A DNA stretch of 64,000 nt. It comes from Herbidospora solisilvae. Lineage in GTDB: Bacteria > Actinomycetota > Actinomycetes > Streptosporangiales > Streptosporangiaceae. The notes beneath the pieces were generated by a model. It was not told where the DNA came from, did not search any database, and was given only the letters and a program-made list of their open reading frames with translations. This document shows, one piece after another, positions 1 to 10,070 of this stretch (within the stretch, counting starts at the first letter, position 1; each line of letters starts with the position of its first letter). The stretch spans positions 559,312 to 623,311 of the forward strand of contig NZ_WXEW01000003.1 in the NCBI RefSeq assembly GCF_009901565.1, given 5' to 3'. Made by a program: the position numbers and the translations under genes.

Positions 1-2
1 GC

Positions 3-3000
3 CGTACTGTCACCCTCTACGACGGTGCCACCAGTGAGGCGGCAAATATCCCTACAGAGGGCCTCTCAACGGAAACCCGCGTCTACACCAGTCCGACTGC
101 CTTCACTTCGACGAAAACGACTTATGACGAGTACGGCCGGTCGACCTCATCGACCGACCCGCTGAACAAGACCATGACCACCACCTACAGTCCGGCCATC
201 GGCTGGCCCACCGGCGGCGTGACGGTCACCAACCCGCTCGGTCACACCACCTCAACCTGGGCGAACCCCGAGTTCGGCCAGCCGATCGGCCTGCGCAACG
301 AGGCCGGGTATGACACCAACATCGACTACGACCCCCTCGGCCGCACGATCGCACTGTGGACCCCCGCCCAGCCCAAGGTCGCCGGTGGGCTGCCGGCGGC
401 CACGGTGACGTATACGATCCCCGTCGACAGTTCCGGCGTGGTGAACGGCCCCGCGCATACCGCGTTGTCGAAGATCCAGACCGCGACGTCGTACGTGACC
501 ACCTACACCTATGACGACGGCCTGGGCCGCACCCGCGAGACCCAGGTCGCCTCGCCTGCGGGCGGCCGGATCGTCAACGCGACCGTCTACGACGCCCGCG
601 GCCTGACCTCGGCGACCAGCGGCGCCGCACACAACAGCGCCGCACCCGGGAGCGGCCTGCTGAACGCGGCGATGACGACACTGCCCCAGTGGACCAAGCA
701 GACCTACGACGGCGTCGGCCGCGTGGTCGTCTCGGCCGATATGACCGGCTCCAGCGAACTGCGGCGCACCACCACGAACTACTTCGGCGACAAAGCTGAG
801 GTCATCCCGCCGGTCGGCGGTAAGACTGTCAGTTACACCGACGCCGAGGACAAGGTCACCAAGATCGAGGAGTGGCTGACCGGAGCGGGCAGCGCCCCAG
901 CCGCCATGCAGGGACCGGTGGCAGCCAAGGCGGACACGGGTCGCACTCTGCTCGCGGACCGTACGACCGACGACTCCCAGACCTTCCGCAACTCCGACGG
1001 CACGTTCACCACGGAGTTCTCCTCCGGCCCGGCCCGAGTGCGGCAGCCCGACGGTGGCTGGGCGGCCATCGACACGACGCTGGTCGAGGTCGGTGGCGTG
1101 TTCAAGCCCAAGGTCGCCGCAGCGACCGTTGAGATCTCGGCTGGCGGGAAGGGAACCCTGGCTCGCCTGGAAGGCCTGTCCGGCGAGCGGTTCGCCGTTG
1201 AGTGGCCAGGCACGCTACCCCAGCCGCAGGTCAAGGGCAACGTCGCGACCTACGCCAACGCCGCCGGACCCGCCGCCGACCTCGTGGTCACCGCGTTGAG
1301 CAACGGCTTCCGGCACGACGTGGTGCTTCGCGAACGGCCGACCGGACCGGTCGAATACCGCTTACCGGTATCCGCGCAGGGCATGACCCTCGCCAAGTCG
1401 CGCGGGGGCGGACTGGTGCTGCGGGACGGCGCGGGCAAGGCCGCAGTGTCGGCCCCCGAGCCGGTGATGTGGGACGCGTCGGGAACACGGGCGCGTACCG
1501 GCAAGATCGCGACTGAGGTCGTGAACGAGAACGGACGCCAAATTCTGGTGCTCCGCCCCGACCTTGCCTTCCTCGCGGACAAGGCGACGAAGTATCCGGT
1601 CACCGTTGACCCGACGACCACGCTGCCCGTCCTCACAGACACCTACATCGACAACTTCGACAGCACGGGCGCGGACTTCCAGTCCGACACCACCCTGCGG
1701 GCCGGCACTTTCGAACTCTTTCCCGGATTCAAGCTGTTCCGGCGTTCCTTCCTCCGTTTCAACACCACGGCCCTGTCGGGTGCCACGGTGACCGCCGCCA
1801 CCCTGAGCCTGCACCGATCGAGCGCCACCGGATGTGGTGACGCCAGCGCTGGGATCCAGGTTCGGCGTATCACCGGCAGTTGGACACCGAGCAACCTGAC
1901 CGCGGAAAACATGCCCGCCTTCACAACGAGTGGCCAGGTCACCACCAACGACTCGGCGACCTGTGGCGCGGCCGGCGCCATGACATGGAATGTGCTGCCG
2001 TTCGCGCAGGCATGGGCCTCCGGCACCGTCAACAACGGCATCATGGTGCGGAGCGTGGACGACGAGTCGACGACCCGACCCGTCTACGAGCGGGTGTTCC
2101 ACTCCAACGAGACGACGGCCGGCGCGCAGTACAAGCCCGCTCTCTCCGTGACCTATAGCGTCACCTCCTCGCCCTCGGTGGCCGACCTTGCGGTCGCCCC
2201 CTACCGGACCATCTCGGGTATGACCACCGCGACCTCGCTCACCCCCCAGCTCGCCGCCATCGTCAGCGACCCCTACGGTGGCCCGTTGACGGGTGAGTTC
2301 GAGGTCGAGCACGACCCGTCCGTGCCCGCGCAGGGCACCGGCCAGATCTGGACGGGCAGTGCCTCGGGCATTGCATCGGGGGAGTCGGCCGCCGTCGTCG
2401 TACCGGGCCTGCAGCAAGGCTGGCTCGTCAGATGGCGGGTCCGGGCCACCAATCCCAGCCAGTCGACGAACTCCGCCTGGTCCTCCTGGCAGACCTTGCG
2501 CGTCGACCCGACAGTCGCACAGGCCCCGACGTCCACACCGATCGCTCACTGGAAGTTCGACGGCGACGGCGGCGACGCGACTGGCACATCCGGCCGGACC
2601 GCGACGCTCGGAGGCACCGCATCGTGGACGACCGGTGTCTTCGGTGGCGCGCTGGCCGCGACCGGCGGCGCCAACAGCGCCTCGACCCAGAGCTGGGTGA
2701 TGCGCACCGACCAGTCGTTCACGATCTCGGCCTGGATGCGGATCGAGAACATTGGCGGCTGGTTCGACCCGATCCGCCAGAACGGCACCAACGTGCCGCC
2801 GTTCTTCCTGGGCGTGAACCCCAACAACCAGCTCCAGATGGTGCTCAACAACACCGACGCCGTGGGCGCCATCGCGTATGGCGCCTGGGCGGGCAGCTAC
2901 CCAACCAAACGCTGGTTCCACATCACCGGCGTGTACGACCGCGCCAACGGTCTTGTCCGCGTCTACCGCGACGGCGTCGAGCAGGGCAACAACACCGTGC

Positions 3001-6000
3001 CGATGCTTGGCTTCCAAGGCAACGGCCAGGTCAGGTTCGGCGCCAACTACAACGGCCAGATCGACGACGTCCGCATCTACCAGAAGGTCCTGACCGCCAC
3101 CGAGATCGCAGCCATCGCGGCCGGTTCGCCCGCCCCCAACAGAACTCCGGTCGCCGACCAGTTCGCTACCACCGGCACGAACACGCTCACCCCGACCCTG
3201 GCGGCGCGGGTCTCCGAGCCGGGCGGCCAGGCGCTGCGGGCCGAGTTCCAGGTCGAGCACGACGGCACCCAGGTCTGGACCGGAGCCAAGGACAACGTCA
3301 CCTCCGGCAGCACCACCACGATCCAGATCCCGTCGGGAAACCTGCAGGACGGGTGGGAGGTCCGCTGGCGGGCCCGCGCCGTCCGCGGCGACACCTCCTC
3401 GGCGTGGGGTGCCTGGCAGACCTTCACCATCAACACGCCCAAGCCCACCGTCAGCGCACTCCAACTGACCCCCTCCACGGTGGTCGGCGGCCAGACCGTC
3501 ACCTCGACGGTCACGCCGCAGCTCAAGGCCACCGTCACCGACCCCGGCGGCGCTGCCGTACGGGCCGAGTTCGAGCTCGAGCAGCCCCACGGCACCTCGG
3601 CCTGGACCGGGAACGTGGCCACGGTCGCCTCCGGCGCCCAGGCGTCGATCACCGTCCCGAGCGGCGAACTGGTTGACGCGGTCGCGGCGCGCTGGCGCGT
3701 GCGGGCGGTGAACCCCAACGGAAACATCACCGGGACGTGGTCGTCGTGGCAGGACTTCGCCGTCGACACTCCCGACCCGGTGATCAGCAACCTCCAGACC
3801 GACCCCTCGATGGTTTCCGGTACGGAAACCATCACCCAGACCCTCACCCCCACCCTGCGCGCGACCGTCACAGATCCCGCGAACGGCCAGGTCAAGGCCG
3901 AATTCGAGCTGGAACACGACGGCCAGCAGATCTGGACCGGCGTCTCCGGCGACGTGGCGTCGGGCGCGGTCGCGTCCGCGGCGGTGCCCTCGGGCGCACT
4001 GACGAACGGCTGGACCGTCCGCTGGCGCGCCCGCGCCGTGACGGTCTCCACCGCGGCGGCCTCGGCCTGGTCAGACTGGCAGACCGTCAAGGTCCAGACC
4101 GAGCCGATCGACCCCGACCCGGCCGTCGGGACCCTGGAGATCACCCCCTCTGAGCTGGTCACTGGCGAACGCGTTGCCACCAGCGTCACCCCGACCCTGA
4201 AGGCACAGGTCAGCGACCCCGCCGGGGGCACCCTGCGGACCGAGTTCGAGATCGAGCACAACGGGGCCCAGATCTGGGCTGGCGCCGATGATGCGACCCC
4301 CGCCGGCCAGCAGGCCTCCATCGCCGTCCCAGCGGGAGAGCTGACCGACGGCTGGACCATCCGCTGGCGCGCCCGCGCCCTCAACGGGACCATCGCCTCG
4401 GACTGGTCGGCATGGCAGGATGTGCGCATCGATCGCCCCGACCCGGCGGTGAGCGACTTCTCCTTCACTGAGTCACTGACGCCGGAACTCAAAGCGAAAG
4501 TGTCCCACCCCGACGGCGGCACCGTGACCGCCGAGTTCGAGCTCGAACACGACCCCTCGGCACCCGCCCAGGGCACCGGCCAGATCTGGGCCGGGACGGA
4601 CAACGACGTGCCCTCAGGCGAGACGGCGTCGGTGACAACCTCACCGCTGACGGAGGGCTGGAAGGTCCGCTGGCGGGTCCGGGCCGTGACGACCGACGCC
4701 GGGACGTCGGCATGGTCGGCGTGGCAGATTTTCACGGTGACCGACGAGACGTCCATCCCGGTTGTCACCGGCGCCCGGACTCAGCCTGCCGACTTCCGCT
4801 CACTTACGCCTGCGTTGATCGCGAAGTTCTCGGTGCCGCAGGGGCAGGTGGGCGGCGAGTTTCAGGTCGAACACGACCCGGCCGCCACCGGGCAGGGGAC
4901 CGGGCTGATCTGGTCGGGGAGCGTCAGCGCGGCCGTCTCCGGTAAGGATGCAGCGGTGACGGTGCCAGCGGGCCTGCTGCAGGACGAGTGGAAGATCCGC
5001 TGGCGTACCCGTGCAGTTCGGGGTGCGACGGCTTCGGAGTGGACCTCTTGGCAGACCGGGACGATCGACGCGCCGGCTTTCTACACCACGACCTTTGAGT
5101 ACGACCTGCACGGCAACCTGATCAAGCACACTGACGCTCACGGCAATGTGCGGACCTTTACGTTCGACCTGGCGGGGCACCGGATCGCAGGCACCGATCC
5201 GGACGCGGGTGACTCCACGTCGGGCTATGACGCGGCAGGCCAGATGATCTGGGCCGTGGACGCCAAGGGTCAGAAGGTCTCCTACGTCTACGACGACCTT
5301 GGGCGAAAAACGTCGATGTGGTCCGGTGAGCCGACGACTGGAACGAAGATCGCCGAGTGGCTGTACGACACGGTCCAGGTCGGCAAGCTCACGTCCGCGA
5401 CGCGCTTCGTGAATGGCAAGCCCTACGTCGACGCCTTCACGGCCTACGACACCATGGGCCGCGCCATCGAATCGGCTCTCACGATCCCGAATGACGAAGG
5501 GCTGCTCGGAGGTACCTACGACTTCAGCACGACGTTCCTCCCGTCAGGCCAGATCGGGAGCATCACGATGCCGGAAGTCGGCGGCCTGCCGGAGGAGAAG
5601 ATCACCTCGACTTATTCCAACCTTGGCATGTCCCAGGGGCTGACCTCCGACTTCGGGAGCGGCTTCACCTATGTGAAGTCCACCACTTACTCAGCAACGG
5701 GTTTCCTCTCAGAGCGGGAGTATGGCCCTACCGGTAAGATCAAGCGGTCGATGTCCTGGGACGCGGGCACCGGCTGGCTGACCAGGTTGACAACCGACAA
5801 CGACACCGCAGCATCGGGCCTCGCTCAGGACGATCAGTTCTTCTACGACCCATCAGGGCAGATCACCCGGGTCCTCGACGGAGCCTCCGCTATTCAGGGT
5901 TCCACGATCGGGCAGTCGGAGTGTTTCTCCTACGACGGTCTGCACCGCCTGGCCTCCGCGTACACAACCACCGGGAATTTGTGCGCGACGGCACCTGATG

Positions 6001-7937
6001 GCCTTGGCATCAACCCCTACAGCGAGAGCTACGCCTACGACGGAGTGGGCAACATTACGGCTTTGACAAAAGACGGCGAGACATCGACCTACGCGTATCC
6101 GGCGGCGGGCGATGGTCGCCCGAATGCCGTTCGCACCATCACGTCGCCCGATGGTATGGACATCTACGGGTATGACGAGGTAGGCCAGCTCATCAGCCGT
6201 ACTGATGGCACCTTCGAGTGGGGCGAACAAGGCCAGCTTCTCAAGGCGACGGTCGACGGCGCCGACACGTCTATGGTGTACGACGCCGATGGTGAACGCC
6301 TGCTCAGGCGTTCACCGGGGGGCAAGGTGACCCTTTTCCTCGGCTCGATGGATGTAGAGGTCTCGGGTGATGAGATCAGCGCGACCCGATACTACTCCTC
6401 TCCGGATGGCGCGACGGTCGCTCTTCGCTCGTCGGAAAACGGCCTAAAGTGGCTTGTTTCCGGCCTTCACGGAAGTGCTCAGCTTGCGATTGACGACGTC
6501 AGCGGCACGGTCAACCGGGAGCGTTACCTCCCCTTCGGTAAGCGCCGTGGGGTCGATGACCTGCCCTTCACTGACAGAGGTTTTCTCGGCAAGGTCGAGG
6601 ACGACTCGACGAGCCTGACGTATCTTTCGGCGCGATATTACGATCCAAGTCTCGGCAAGTTTATCTCCACCGACCCGTTGCTCGACCGTCGGCGTCCCCA
6701 GTGGGCCAACGCGTATGCCTACTCAGGTAATAATCCCATCGGATTGTCTGACCCGAGCGGTCTGGCACCTGACCGTGGAGCGGGTGGGGGAGGCCTTGCA
6801 GCTCCTGCTTCCGTCATGAATGCGCTTCCCAGTGAGGCAGCCAAAGCAGAATTCAACAGATTATGGCAGAAGCGTCAGCAGGAATATTTGAAGAGTACTG
6901 ACTATCGCGATGCCATACGCGCGGAAACCACTCGGGAAGCGCAAGCGCTACGAGCACTGCAAGCGGCTCAGATGGCTTACGACGTATGCAGTCAAATGGA
7001 TTGCGGCGATAAGGCTTGGACGGCGTCCGTCAATGAGATCTTAAATGCGAGAAACCTTGACGATGTTCCCCTTTATGGAGAGGGGGTTCGCCCGTCCGGA
7101 AAGAAGCCCACTGTGCGTTGTCGCAGTAGCTTTCAGCCTGGGACCGGGGTTCTGATGGCGGATGGTACCGTCAAGGCAATCGAGGATATCGAAGCTGGCG
7201 ACCGTGTTCTATCTACGGATCCCGTAGAGGGAACGACTCGCTCGGAGACCGTGGTCGCGCCGCTCAGCAGTAGGGGAGAAAAGAAGCTGGTCAGGCTGTA
7301 CATTCGGGATGATGGTGCCGAGAAAACTCGGGCTTTGGTGGCCACAGATTCACATCCGTTTTGGGTGGAGAGTCTCGGCAGGTGGCTCCTTGCTAGTCAG
7401 TTGAAACCTGGCATGGAACTGCGCACCTCATCCGGATCGGGTGTTCGGATTGGATCACTCCAAGAGTGGTCTGAGATCAATCAACCAGTACACAACTTGT
7501 CCCTAACGGGTAACAGCACATATTATGTGCTGGCAGGCGATGATTCAGTCCTGGTACACAACTGCGATGGGGAGGTTCACTGGGTAAACGAAAACGCGAA
7601 CATGCCCGCTGACGCCCGAAAATACGACAGTGGTGCGATCGGATCGCGGGCCGGTCTGGCGCCGGCCCTCCAGTACTATAAAGTCGGCGGCACTAAGCTC
7701 AGTCAGGTCAAATTCGACGGTTATGATGCTGCCAATAAGGTCATGATCGATCGAAAGACGGCCATCCCAATGAGAAATAAGACCTATGGCCAGGCGCTTA
7801 ATCAATCGCAGGCGTTGGAGCAGAACGGAATGACAGGGGTTTGGGAAGTTCCGAACGCTCGTGAGGCGAAGAGGGCGAGAAAGATAATGTCCGACCTGGG
7901 CATCACCAATATCACGGTTAGGATTGTTCCGTTTTGA
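3..7937 (+). CDS. RHS/YD-repeat polymorphic toxin with HINT and nuclease toxin domain (5' partial)
   Basis: The reading frame is open from base 3, and YD-type repeats are already visible before the first ATG at 174, so the 5' end lies outside the window. Order by nucleotide: YD repeats (to ~900); a DNRLRE-like beta domain (~1615-2160); a LamG/concanavalin-like domain (~2530-3110); seven ~105-residue fibronectin-like repeats, each ending in a 'RWRxRA...SAWSxWQ' pattern (one at ~2195-2515, six at ~3138-5075); more YD repeats; the RHS core with 'ARYYDPxxGxFxSxDP' (~6500-6765). A HINT domain follows (~7120-7565, first Cys in 'RCRSSF', ending 'VHNC'). The C-terminal toxin has FDGY and IDRK, the D...DxK signature of a restriction-endonuclease fold. 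Known for the family: a cell-surface shell delivers a C-terminal toxin released by HINT cleavage. The secretion signal is not visible. The last ~1.5 kb is more AT-rich than the rest, which suggests an exchanged toxin tip. Confidence 0.93.
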   Translation, partial: RTVTLYDGATSEAANIPTEGLSTETRVYTSPTAFTSTKTTYDEYGRSTSSTDPLNKTMTTTYSPAIGWPTGGVTVTNPLGHTTSTWANPEFGQPIGLRNEAGYDTNIDYDPLGRTIALWTPAQPKVAGGLPAATVTYTIPVDSSGVVNGPAHTALSKIQTATSYVTTYTYDDGLGRTRETQVASPAGGRIVNATVYDARGLTSATSGAAHNSAAPGSGLLNAAMTTLPQWTKQTYDGVGRVVVSADMTGSSELRRTTTNYFGDKAEVIPPVGGKTVSYTDAEDKVTKIEEWLTGAGSAPAAMQGPVAAKADTGRTLLADRTTDDSQTFRNSDGTFTTEFSSGPARVRQPDGGWAAIDTTLVEVGGVFKPKVAAATVEISAGGKGTLARLEGLSGERFAVEWPGTLPQPQVKGNVATYANAAGPAADLVVTALSNGFRHDVVLRERPTGPVEYRLPVSAQGMTLAKSRGGGLVLRDGAGKAAVSAPEPVMWDASGTRARTGKIATEVVNENGRQILVLRPDLAFLADKATKYPVTVDPTTTLPVLTDTYIDNFDSTGADFQSDTTLRAGTFELFPGFKLFRRSFLRFNTTALSGATVTAATLSLHRSSATGCGDASAGIQVRRITGSWTPSNLTAENMPAFTTSGQVTTNDSATCGAAGAMTWNVLPFAQAWASGTVNNGIMVRSVDDESTTRPVYERVFHSNETTAGAQYKPALSVTYSVTSSPSVADLAVAPYRTISGMTTATSLTPQLAAIVSDPYGGPLTGEFEVEHDPSVPAQGTGQIWTGSASGIASGESAAVVVPGLQQGWLVRWRVRATNPSQSTNSAWSSWQTLRVDPTVAQAPTSTPIAHWKFDGDGGDATGTSGRTATLGGTASWTTGVFGGALAATGGANSASTQSWVMRTDQSFTISAWMRIENIGGWFDPIRQNGTNVPPFFLGVNPNNQLQMVLNNTDAVGAIAYGAWAGSYPTKRWFHITGVYDRANGLVRVYRDGVEQGNNTVPMLGFQGNGQVRFGANYNGQIDDVRIYQKVLTATEIAAIAAGSPAPNRTPVADQFATTGTNTLTPTLAARVSEPGGQALRAEFQVEHDGTQVWTGAKDNVTSGSTTTIQIPSGNLQDGWEVRWRARAVRGDTSSAWGAWQTFTINTPKPTVSALQLTPSTVVGGQTVTSTVTPQLKATVTDPGGAAVRAEFELEQPHGTSAWTGNVATVASGAQASITVPSGELVDAVAARWRVRAVNPNGNITGTWSSWQDFAVDTPDPVISNLQTDPSMVSGTETITQTLTPTLRATVTDPANGQVKAEFELEHDGQQIWTGVSGDVASGAVASAAVPSGALTNGWTVRWRARAVTVSTAAASAWSDWQTVKVQTEPIDPDPAVGTLEITPSELVTGERVATSVTPTLKAQVSDPAGGTLRTEFEIEHNGAQIWAGADDATPAGQQASIAVPAGELTDGWTIRWRARALNGTIASDWSAWQDVRIDRPDPAVSDFSFTESLTPELKAKVSHPDGGTVTAEFELEHDPSAPAQGTGQIWAGTDNDVPSGETASVTTSPLTEGWKVRWRVRAVTTDAGTSAWSAWQIFTVTDETSIPVVTGARTQPADFRSLTPALIAKFSVPQGQVGGEFQVEHDPAATGQGTGLIWSGSVSAAVSGKDAAVTVPAGLLQDEWKIRWRTRAVRGATASEWTSWQTGTIDAPAFYTTTFEYDLHGNLIKHTDAHGNVRTFTFDLAGHRIAGTDPDAGDSTSGYDAAGQMIWAVDAKGQKVSYVYDDLGRKTSMWSGEPTTGTKIAEWLYDTVQVGKLTSATRFVNGKPYVDAFTAYDTMGRAIESALTIPNDEGLLGGTYDFSTTFLPSGQIGSITMPEVGGLPEEKITSTYSNLGMSQGLTSDFGSGFTYVKSTTYSATGFLSEREYGPTGKIKRSMSWDAGTGWLTRLTTDNDTAASGLAQDDQFFYDPSGQITRVLDGASAIQGSTIGQSECFSYDGLHRLASAYTTTGNLCATAPDGLGINPYSESYAYDGVGNITALTKDGETSTYAYPAAGDGRPNAVRTITSPDGMDIYGYDEVGQLISRTDGTFEWGEQGQLLKATVDGADTSMVYDADGERLLRRSPGGKVTLFLGSMDVEVSGDEISATRYYSSPDGATVALRSSENGLKWLVSGLHGSAQLAIDDVSGTVNRERYLPFGKRRGVDDLPFTDRGFLGKVEDDSTSLTYLSARYYDPSLGKFISTDPLLDRRRPQWANAYAYSGNNPIGLSDPSGLAPDRGAGGGGLAAPASVMNALPSEAAKAEFNRLWQKRQQEYLKSTDYRDAIRAETTREAQALRALQAAQMAYDVCSQMDCGDKAWTASVNEILNARNLDDVPLYGEGVRPSGKKPTVRCRSSFQPGTGVLMADGTVKAIEDIEAGDRVLSTDPVEGTTRSETVVAPLSSRGEKKLVRLYIRDDGAEKTRALVATDSHPFWVESLGRWLLASQLKPGMELRTSSGSGVRIGSLQEWSEINQPVHNLSLTGNSTYYVLAGDDSVLVHNCDGEVHWVNENANMPADARKYDSGAIGSRAGLAPALQYYKVGGTKLSQVKFDGYDAANKVMIDRKTAIPMRNKTYGQALNQSQALEQNGMTGVWEVPNAREAKRARKIMSDLGITNITVRIVPF

Positions 7938-8197
7938 GCGATGTCAAGAGAGTGCTTGCGAGAGCACTCATGAGTCTCATGATATCAATCGAGCTAACTG
8001 AGGACGATGACATAGATCCGGATGTGGCCACGGATATCACTGAGCCAGTTGCTTATTTGCTCACTAATGTGACTGACGAAGTCAAAAGGGAATTGATCCT
8101 CCTGTTTTCGGAAGTTGCCGAGGAGGAGAGCTTGCCGGCTAGGCACAGTATGGCTCTAGAGTTTTCTGAATACCTAGGGCTGTTGTCGTTGGAATAG
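7934..8197 (+). CDS. Small acidic protein, likely cognate immunity protein of the RHS toxin
   Basis: An 87-residue, strongly acidic, predicted helical protein with no signal peptide or membrane segment. Its TTG start overlaps the toxin stop by four bases (TTGA), so translation is probably coupled to the toxin gene. Position, size and charge match the usual immunity gene that follows an RHS toxin tip and protects the producer and its kin; acidic immunity proteins often mask the active site of nuclease toxins. I do not recognise the family from sequence, so the immunity role rests on context. Base composition is as AT-rich as the toxin tip, which fits the two moving together. The 3' end overlaps the convergent sigma-factor gene by 59 bases. 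Confidence 0.8.
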   Translation: MSDVKRVLARALMSLMISIELTEDDDIDPDVATDITEPVAYLLTNVTDEVKRELILLFSEVAEEESLPARHSMALEFSEYLGLLSLE

Positions 8198-8756
8198 AAT
8201 TACGCGCCAAGCCGATGCGCATGGGGGTCCTTCCCGTCGCCCGGGGCCGCTGGGCGAGGGAGAGGAGATGTGACACCCACTGGCGGGAGACGCCGGTCAT
8301 GGCTCCGATCTCAGCGGCGGTGTATCCGCTGGCGACCAGTGCGGCGATGCCGGGCAGCCGGGGATCCAGCCGGCCGAGGTCCTGCACCGTGTCCGACAGG
8401 TCGACGACGGCGCCGAGGTCAGGGGCGTCGGCCGGGACGGCGTCGAGGTGGTCGGCGAGGTCCACCACGGCCGGCTGTTGACCGCATCGGCGGGATCCGC
8501 TCCGACTCCGCATGCCGTCGATCTGCCGGTGGCGGATACGGAGGCGCAGGTAGCCGAGCAGGTCTCGGCGGGCCGGGTCGAACCCGGAGAGTGCCTGCCA
8601 GAGCGCCAAGGTGCCGTCGCTGATCAGGTCGTCCCAGTCGCTGTTGCGGGGCGACGAGAGGCGGATGGCCTGCTCGCGAACGAGGTGTTCGTGCCCCCGG
8701 ATGGCGTCGTCCATCGACCGATGGCAGGGGCAGGGCCCCTCCGTGACGTCCCCCAT
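8139..8756 (-). CDS. Sigma-70 family RNA polymerase sigma factor
   Basis: A 205-residue protein. The first half resembles sigma region 2 ('DWDDLISDGTLALWQALSGF' followed by a segment rich in Arg and Leu and 'RQIDGMRSR'). The second half carries an HTH of region 4 type ('YTAAEIGAMTGVSRQWVSHL'). It should direct RNA polymerase to a small promoter set. I start it at the ATG at 8756 because GGGAG sits seven bases upstream; a TTG 16 codons earlier is possible but lacks such a site. A TACAAT hexamer on the minus strand at 8830-8835 could be its -10. After the HTH the protein has ~35 extra residues with no expected domain, running into the immunity gene, so the native stop may have been lost. It is divergent from the membrane pair at 8900, a plausible target. 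Confidence 0.78.
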   Translation of the reverse strand: MGDVTEGPCPCHRSMDDAIRGHEHLVREQAIRLSSPRNSDWDDLISDGTLALWQALSGFDPARRDLLGYLRLRIRHRQIDGMRSRSGSRRCGQQPAVVDLADHLDAVPADAPDLGAVVDLSDTVQDLGRLDPRLPGIAALVASGYTAAEIGAMTGVSRQWVSHLLSLAQRPRATGRTPMRIGLARNSIPTTTALGIQKTLEPYCA

Positions 8757-8899
8757 CGTCGTGCTCCCGTTGCAATCCGAGCCCTCTGTGTCGATCTCCC
8801 ACAAGAGGGACCATGTGTGTGCTGCGGGAATTGTAGGGTTTCAACAGGTTAGGCGGGGTTCGGGTCCCAACCGCCCGATCTTGACCACTTGGGGGTCAT

Positions 8900-9232
8900 G
8901 TGGATGGGCCGTCCCTGGGTGAGCTGGCACGACGGATCGGGGACCTGACGACGCTCATCACGGGGCTGGTGACGCGTACGGAGTACGCGGGTGATCGCCG
9001 ATACGACGACCGCCGATTCAACGAGGTGGAGGCCGACATCGCAGCCATCAAGGCCGAACAGGCCGACCTCCGGAAGACGCTGGCCGATGGGCTGAAGGCG
9101 CTGCGCGCCTCGCTCGACGCCGCCCAGGAGAAGCGCGGCGGGCACTTCCGCCAGGCGATCTACAGCGGCATCTTGCCGAGCATCTTCGTGCTGATCACGG
9201 TGGTCGTCACGATCTGGACGTCGAGGGGGTAG
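8900..9232 (+). CDS. Small coiled-coil protein with C-terminal membrane anchor
   Basis: 110 residues from a GTG preceded by GGGGG. The first ~80 residues are charged and heptad-like (predicted coiled coil), and the last ~25 form one hydrophobic segment ('[13 protein letters not shown]') with a short polar tail. The layout resembles phage or integrative-element tail-anchored proteins, but I do not recognise a family. The collagen-like gene starts two bases after its stop, so the two are co-transcribed and could form one membrane-associated assembly. The coding part is divergent from the sigma-factor gene. Confidence 0.7.
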   Translation: MDGPSLGELARRIGDLTTLITGLVTRTEYAGDRRYDDRRFNEVEADIAAIKAEQADLRKTLADGLKALRASLDAAQEKRGGHFRQAIYSGILPSIFVLITVVVTIWTSRG

Positions 9233-9234
9233 CG

Positions 9235-9774
9235 ATGGTCCGGCACGCGCTCCGGCGGCGGAACTGGCCGCTCGTCGCCATCATCCTGACCTTCATCACC
9301 CTGGCGTGGTACGTCTCGTCCCAGATCCGCTCCCTGGCGGATCAGCTCCAGCAGGCGGAGGAAGACCGAGTCGTGCTCGCGCAGCAGGTCGAGCAGCTCG
9401 GCGGCGTGCCGCGGGTGACGCCCCCGCCGGGCCCACAGGGTGAGCCCGGTCTGCCCGGCGCTGCAGGTGAACCAGGCCAGCCGGGGCCGCGGGGTTCCGC
9501 CGGGCCGAGTGGTGCTCCTGGCCAGGCGGGGGAACCCGGTCCTTCGGGTCCGTCAGGACCTCCCGGCATCCAGGGTCCGTCGGGGCCGCCGGGGGAGCGC
9601 GGCGAACCGGGCCCGGCTGGCGAGCGCGGGCCACAGGGCGAGCGGGGCGAGCAGGGCCCACGCGGTGAGACTGGGCCGCCGCCGACGTCGTGGTCCTACA
9701 CCTGGTTGGGAATCACGTACGGATGCACGCCGGATCAAGCGGGGTCAACGAACTACGTGTGTAACCCGTCGTGA
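9235..9774 (+). CDS. Membrane-anchored collagen-like repeat protein
   Basis: 179 residues. An N-terminal basic stretch is followed by one transmembrane segment (~12-29), a short coiled coil (~30-55) and an uninterrupted Gly-X-Y collagen-like region (~62-152) with many GEPG/GPxG triplets. It ends in a ~27-residue tail holding two cysteines. Bacterial collagen-like segments form trimeric rods; with a membrane anchor the rod would project outside the cell. The gene directly follows the coiled-coil membrane protein at 8900. The repeat makes frame identification easy, but the function is unknown. Confidence 0.8.
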   Translation: MVRHALRRRNWPLVAIILTFITLAWYVSSQIRSLADQLQQAEEDRVVLAQQVEQLGGVPRVTPPPGPQGEPGLPGAAGEPGQPGPRGSAGPSGAPGQAGEPGPSGPSGPPGIQGPSGPPGERGEPGPAGERGPQGERGEQGPRGETGPPPTSWSYTWLGITYGCTPDQAGSTNYVCNPS

Positions 9775-10070
9775 TAGCTGACCTGGGCGGGCTCAGCGCC
9801 TCAGGCCTTGGGGACTGTGGGGTCGTAATCGGGCCATTTGCCACATAAACCGCCTCGTAGCACATAACGCACGATAACCATGAGGCGATTGATGCTTGCG
9901 TGTAAGAATTGTTTAAAAGTGCCAGAAAAGGTTGCAGAGGAAGTAGTGTTCCGTGTTGAGTTATCTCGGCAATCCCGGGCAAACGCTCCATAACGGGACG
10001 TGATCTCGTTGTGGATCCTGGGGTCGAATTCGCAGACGGCAGATCAGCACACGTCAAGGAATGGAGAAAT

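Noticed and set aside
1362-3917. 851-codon minus-strand open frame inside the RHS gene
   Set aside because: It is antisense to strongly coding plus-strand repeats; its Gly/Asp/Arg-rich make-up is that expected of a high-GC shadow frame.
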